Shown: in pieces, positions 21,041 to 22,598 of the stretch
Numbering within the stretch: position 1 is the stretch's first letter
Layout of the letters: every line of letters begins with the position of its first letter
Source of the DNA: Stigonema ocellatum SAG 48.90 = DSM 106950
Lineage (GTDB): Bacteria > Cyanobacteriota > Cyanobacteriia > Cyanobacteriales > Nostocaceae
Assembly: GCA_016903675.1 (NCBI GenBank)
Contig: JADQBA010000140.1
Span: forward strand, 1 to 22,598
Direction: 5' to 3'
Length of the DNA stretch: 22,598 bases
The notes under the pieces: generated by a model
Databases searched by the model: none
Told to the model about the DNA's origin: nothing
The model's input: the letters and a program-made list of their open reading frames with translations, nothing else
Translations under genes and position numbers: made by a program

Positions 21041-21769
21041 TTATATATGAATTCCACATTCGGTTTTACCAGTTCCGCGCCAGCGTCCAGCACGTTCGTC
21101 TTCGCCTTCGCCTACTTGGGTGGTAATGGGTTCATCGCCAATACTAGGATAACCTTGGTCATGGAGAGGGTTGTAGATCATGCCGTATTCAGCCACATAA
21201 GCCCAACTGTCTTTGCGTGTCCAGTTGGCTAAGGGATTTATTTTCAGCCGCCCCAAGTTATCTAATTCAAATATCGGCATATTAGCACGGGTTACCGCTT
21301 GGTCGCGGCGGCGTCCAGTCAACCACCCAATGGTGTTGAGTTCGTCTAGACCACGTTGCAAGGGTTCAATTTTGGTAATTTGGTGGAATTTGGTAATATC
21401 TGTGTTCCAAAGGGCTACACCGTGTTTAGCAACGAAGGTTTCACGGCTATCTACATCTGGAGTTTTGTAAATTTTTAGATCCAGGTTGTAAATTTCTTTG
21501 GCTTTGGCAACCAGTTCCAGGGTTTCGCGGAAGTGGTACAGTGTGTCAAGAAAAATGACAGGCACTGGATGCTTAAGGTCACGGTAGAGGATATCAGTGA
21601 TCACCAGGTCATCCACGTTAAAGGCGCTGGTTTGCACGAGTCTACTTGAAATATTTTCTGCCGACCATGCCAATATTTCTCTAGGATGGGCAGATTCAAA
21701 CTTTTGATTTAACTCGTCCAAGTTCCAAACGGTGGTTTGGGTGGTGAATGGTGCAGCAACTGTCATCAT
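21041..21769 (-). CDS. cysH: Phosphoadenylyl-sulfate (PAPS) reductase
   Basis: This enzyme reduces PAPS to sulfite with thioredoxin in assimilatory sulfate reduction. The 242 residues match the family. Visible marks are the VIFLDTLYHFRET segment (from 71), the nucleotide-binding loop TGRRRDQAVTR (151-161), NPLANWTRKD (178-187) and the catalytic C-terminal KTECGIHI with Cys238. Cys238 is the only cysteine, so the CC...CxxC motif of the 4Fe-4S APS reductases is absent; this makes it a PAPS-specific, cluster-free enzyme. ATGs at 21769 and 21766 are both possible starts. A perfect palindrome lies 40-54 bases upstream and may be an operator. Confidence 0.95.
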   Translation of the reverse strand: MMTVAAPFTTQTTVWNLDELNQKFESAHPREILAWSAENISSRLVQTSAFNVDDLVITDILYRDLKHPVPVIFLDTLYHFRETLELVAKAKEIYNLDLKIYKTPDVDSRETFVAKHGVALWNTDITKFHQITKIEPLQRGLDELNTIGWLTGRRRDQAVTRANMPIFELDNLGRLKINPLANWTRKDSWAYVAEYGMIYNPLHDQGYPSIGDEPITTQVGEGEDERAGRWRGTGKTECGIHI

Positions 21770-21808
21770 ATTTCAGTCAAATCGTTTACTAACTGGAACT
21801 ATGTTTAT

Positions 21809-21823
21809 TTTACATCATGTAAA
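21809..21823. promoter_or_regulatory. Candidate operator upstream of cysH
   Basis: TTTACATCATGTAAA has perfect 7-base arms round one central base, 40 bases before the cysH start. Its place and dyad symmetry suit a dimeric regulator. I cannot name the protein, and it is not an NtcA site (GTA-N8-TAC). Confidence 0.4.
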
Positions 21824-21888
21824 GACCCACTATCCGCTCGGAATTCTGTATAAGTTTTGTTCGGCTGTCACAACTACGCCATTGAATT

Positions 21889-21946
21889 GTTCGTAGTGAG
21901 GACTTTAGTCCTCAAGAACATGAGTACTAAAGTCCTCACTACGAAC
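21889..21946. repeat. GTTCGTAGT hairpin family, longest copy
   Basis: The arms 21889-21914 and 21921-21946 pair over 26 bases with one mismatch round a 6-base loop. The inner palindrome is GAGGACTTTAGTCCTC. Both GTTCGTAGT and ACTACGAAC ends are present, so this copy defines the unit. Confidence 0.87.
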
Positions 21947-22101
21947 TGTGTAATTGCGGTATTTCCCCAAGCCGACCTTAGTCAATACTGTTAAATTTAT
22001 TAAGAAAGTTTAAGGGATTTTAATTTTCCCCCAACTTATATTGATATATATACCAATCTTGATATCGTTAATAAAACAGATAAGAATAAGGAATTCTACA
22101 A

Positions 22102-22206
22102 ATGAAAGACTCCAAAACTGTAAATACATTGAGTCAATCTATGGCTATGGGTGCTTTAATCATCCTAACCGGCGCTGGCATCATCACCATCATGAGCATG
22201 TTCTAA
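22102..22206 (+). CDS. Small single-span membrane protein, 34 residues
   Basis: I do not recognise the protein. It begins MKDSKTVNTLSQS and continues with one hydrophobic helix (about 14-33, MAMGALIILTGAGIITIM), ending MSMF. A good ribosome binding site (AAGGA, 9 bases before the ATG), an AT-rich leader and a hairpin 38 bases after the stop support expression. Its size and topology resemble the small subunits of photosynthetic or respiratory complexes, but it does not match PsaI, PsaM, PsbX, PsbY, PetM, PetN or Psb30 as I know them. It is divergent from cysH. Confidence 0.65.
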   Translation: MKDSKTVNTLSQSMAMGALIILTGAGIITIMSMF

Positions 22207-22243
22207 AACAAGGTTTTCACATTTTAGTAAAATAAGTTTACAA

Positions 22244-22269
22244 AACCCCTCTCAATTATGAGAGGGGTT
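22244..22269 (+). terminator. Hairpin terminator after the small membrane protein gene
   Basis: AACCCCTCTC (22244-22253), loop AATTAT, GAGAGGGGTT (22260-22269): a perfect 10-base-pair stem 38 bases after the stop. It lacks a T tract, which is common for cyanobacterial 3' hairpins. Confidence 0.55.
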
Positions 22270-22341
22270 GAGACTGACGCACCTTCAGGGGAGAAAGGGG
22301 GACGCACCAGATATTTTTGAGTTAAGAATAGTTGAGGTGCC

Positions 22342-22374
22342 AGAAACCCGGTTTCTTTAAGAAACCGGGTTTCT
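22342..22374. repeat. AGAAACCCGGTTTCT hairpin family, copy 3
   Basis: AGAAACCCGGTTTCT (22342-22356), loop TTA, AGAAACCGGGTTTCT (22360-22374). The left flank GAATAGTTGAGGTGCC is the reverse complement of the right flank of copy 1. The right flank GCTTATCCGAGTAGTATT resembles the inverted left flank of copy 2. Confidence 0.85.
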
Positions 22375-22503
22375 AATTTTTGCTTATCCGAGTAGTATTG
22401 ATTACGAATTACGAATTCCGCGTAGCTCACATCTTGCACCAGCCTGATCCCACATCAAAAAAAATACTCAGTATTTAATGGTTTTTTGACTGCGCCCGCA
22501 TCC

Positions 22504-22556
22504 GCCTGGGACTTGAAGTCCCAGGCTTATAGCATAAGTCCTCTCTTAGAGGACTT
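22504..22556. repeat. Two consecutive strong hairpins at the right edge
   Basis: GCCTGGGACTT-G-AAGTCCCAGGC (22504-22526) is a perfect 11-base-pair dyad, and AAGTCCTCT-CTT-AGAGGACTT (22536-22556) a perfect 9-base-pair hairpin followed by TTGGG. Both contain an AAGTCC core. They may be ends of an element that continues beyond the window. Confidence 0.6.
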
Positions 22557-22598
22557 TTGGGAGTTCTGGGATAAATGTAAATTTTATGACTCTTTATT

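Larger units (their letters stand above)
21770..22101. other. Divergent spacer between cysH and the small membrane protein gene
   Basis: The 332 bases contain a TTTACATCATGTAAA palindrome (21809-21823), a long GTTCGTAGT hairpin (21889-21946) and an AT-rich stretch leading to the 34-residue gene. I see no further gene. Confidence 0.7.
22270..22598. other. Repeat-rich right edge without a gene
   Basis: After the terminator there is a third AGAAACCCGGTTTCT hairpin (22342-22374), ATTACGA repeats (about 22402-22418) and two strong hairpins (22504-22526 and 22536-22556). No reading frame is supported, and the next gene lies outside the window. Confidence 0.65.

Noticed and set aside
1..22598. tRNA or rRNA genes
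   Set aside because: No cloverleaf or conserved T-loop sequence was recognised on reading; a tRNAscan run would settle it.

Overview
The window looks like a chromosomal segment of a filamentous, probably heterocyst-forming cyanobacterium (Nostoc/Calothrix/Tolypothrix type). The evidence is a photosystem II gene (psb30/ycf12), cyanobacterial families such as DUF2808 and paired UPF0016 proteins, about 17 copies of the HIP1 palindrome GCGATCGC, and large amounts of heptanucleotide tandem repeats of the STRR type (GGGGAGT, GTTAGGA, GTGAGGA). No tRNA, rRNA, CRISPR array or intact transposase was recognised. The species is not identified.

Layout, left to right. 1-1764: recN (minus). 2186-4258: AarF/UbiB-type kinase (plus), whose stop overlaps that of a convergent exported DUF2808 protein (4255-4809, minus). 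5134-10297: the most distinctive block, a putative double-glycine peptide export cassette. It has a C39-peptidase ABC exporter (minus), a 94-residue precursor with a GG leader and a glycine-rich hydrophobic core (minus), and a divergent HlyD-type membrane fusion protein (plus). Strongly structured DNA lies between exporter and precursor, and a MITE with target-site duplication lies between precursor and HlyD. 10423-10935: small membrane protein. 11129-12028: two half-size UPF0016/Gdt1 cation transporters (minus). 12477-12833: YkgJ-like cysteine cluster protein (minus). 12979-13101: psb30 (plus). 13163-15406: recJ (minus) carrying an in-frame repeat-derived insert. 15534-15959: exported hypothetical (minus). 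16174-16980: short-chain dehydrogenase (minus). 17480-19321: KimA-like potassium/APC transporter (minus). 19524-20837: SbcD/Mre11-like nuclease (minus). 21041-21769: cysH PAPS reductase (minus). 22102-22206: a 34-residue single-span membrane protein (plus) followed by a hairpin.

Most genes are unrelated housekeeping functions in single transcription units. Three are DNA repair genes (recN, recJ, sbcD). The peptide exporter, precursor and HlyD protein are the only obvious functional group besides the UPF0016 pair.

The second theme is repeats. Heptamer arrays sit at or immediately after the stop codons of about nine genes and supply the last codons and stop of several. At least five families of hairpin or inverted-repeat elements recur (GTTCGTAGT hairpins with covarying arms; AGAAACCCGGTTTCT hairpins with shared flanks; TATAGCAATCC-ended, TATAGCGG-ended and GGCGTTGCTGAATC-ended elements), plus one solo hairpin resembling an IS200/IS605 right end at the 3' end of a UPF0016 gene. 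One composite repeat has become part of the recJ reading frame.
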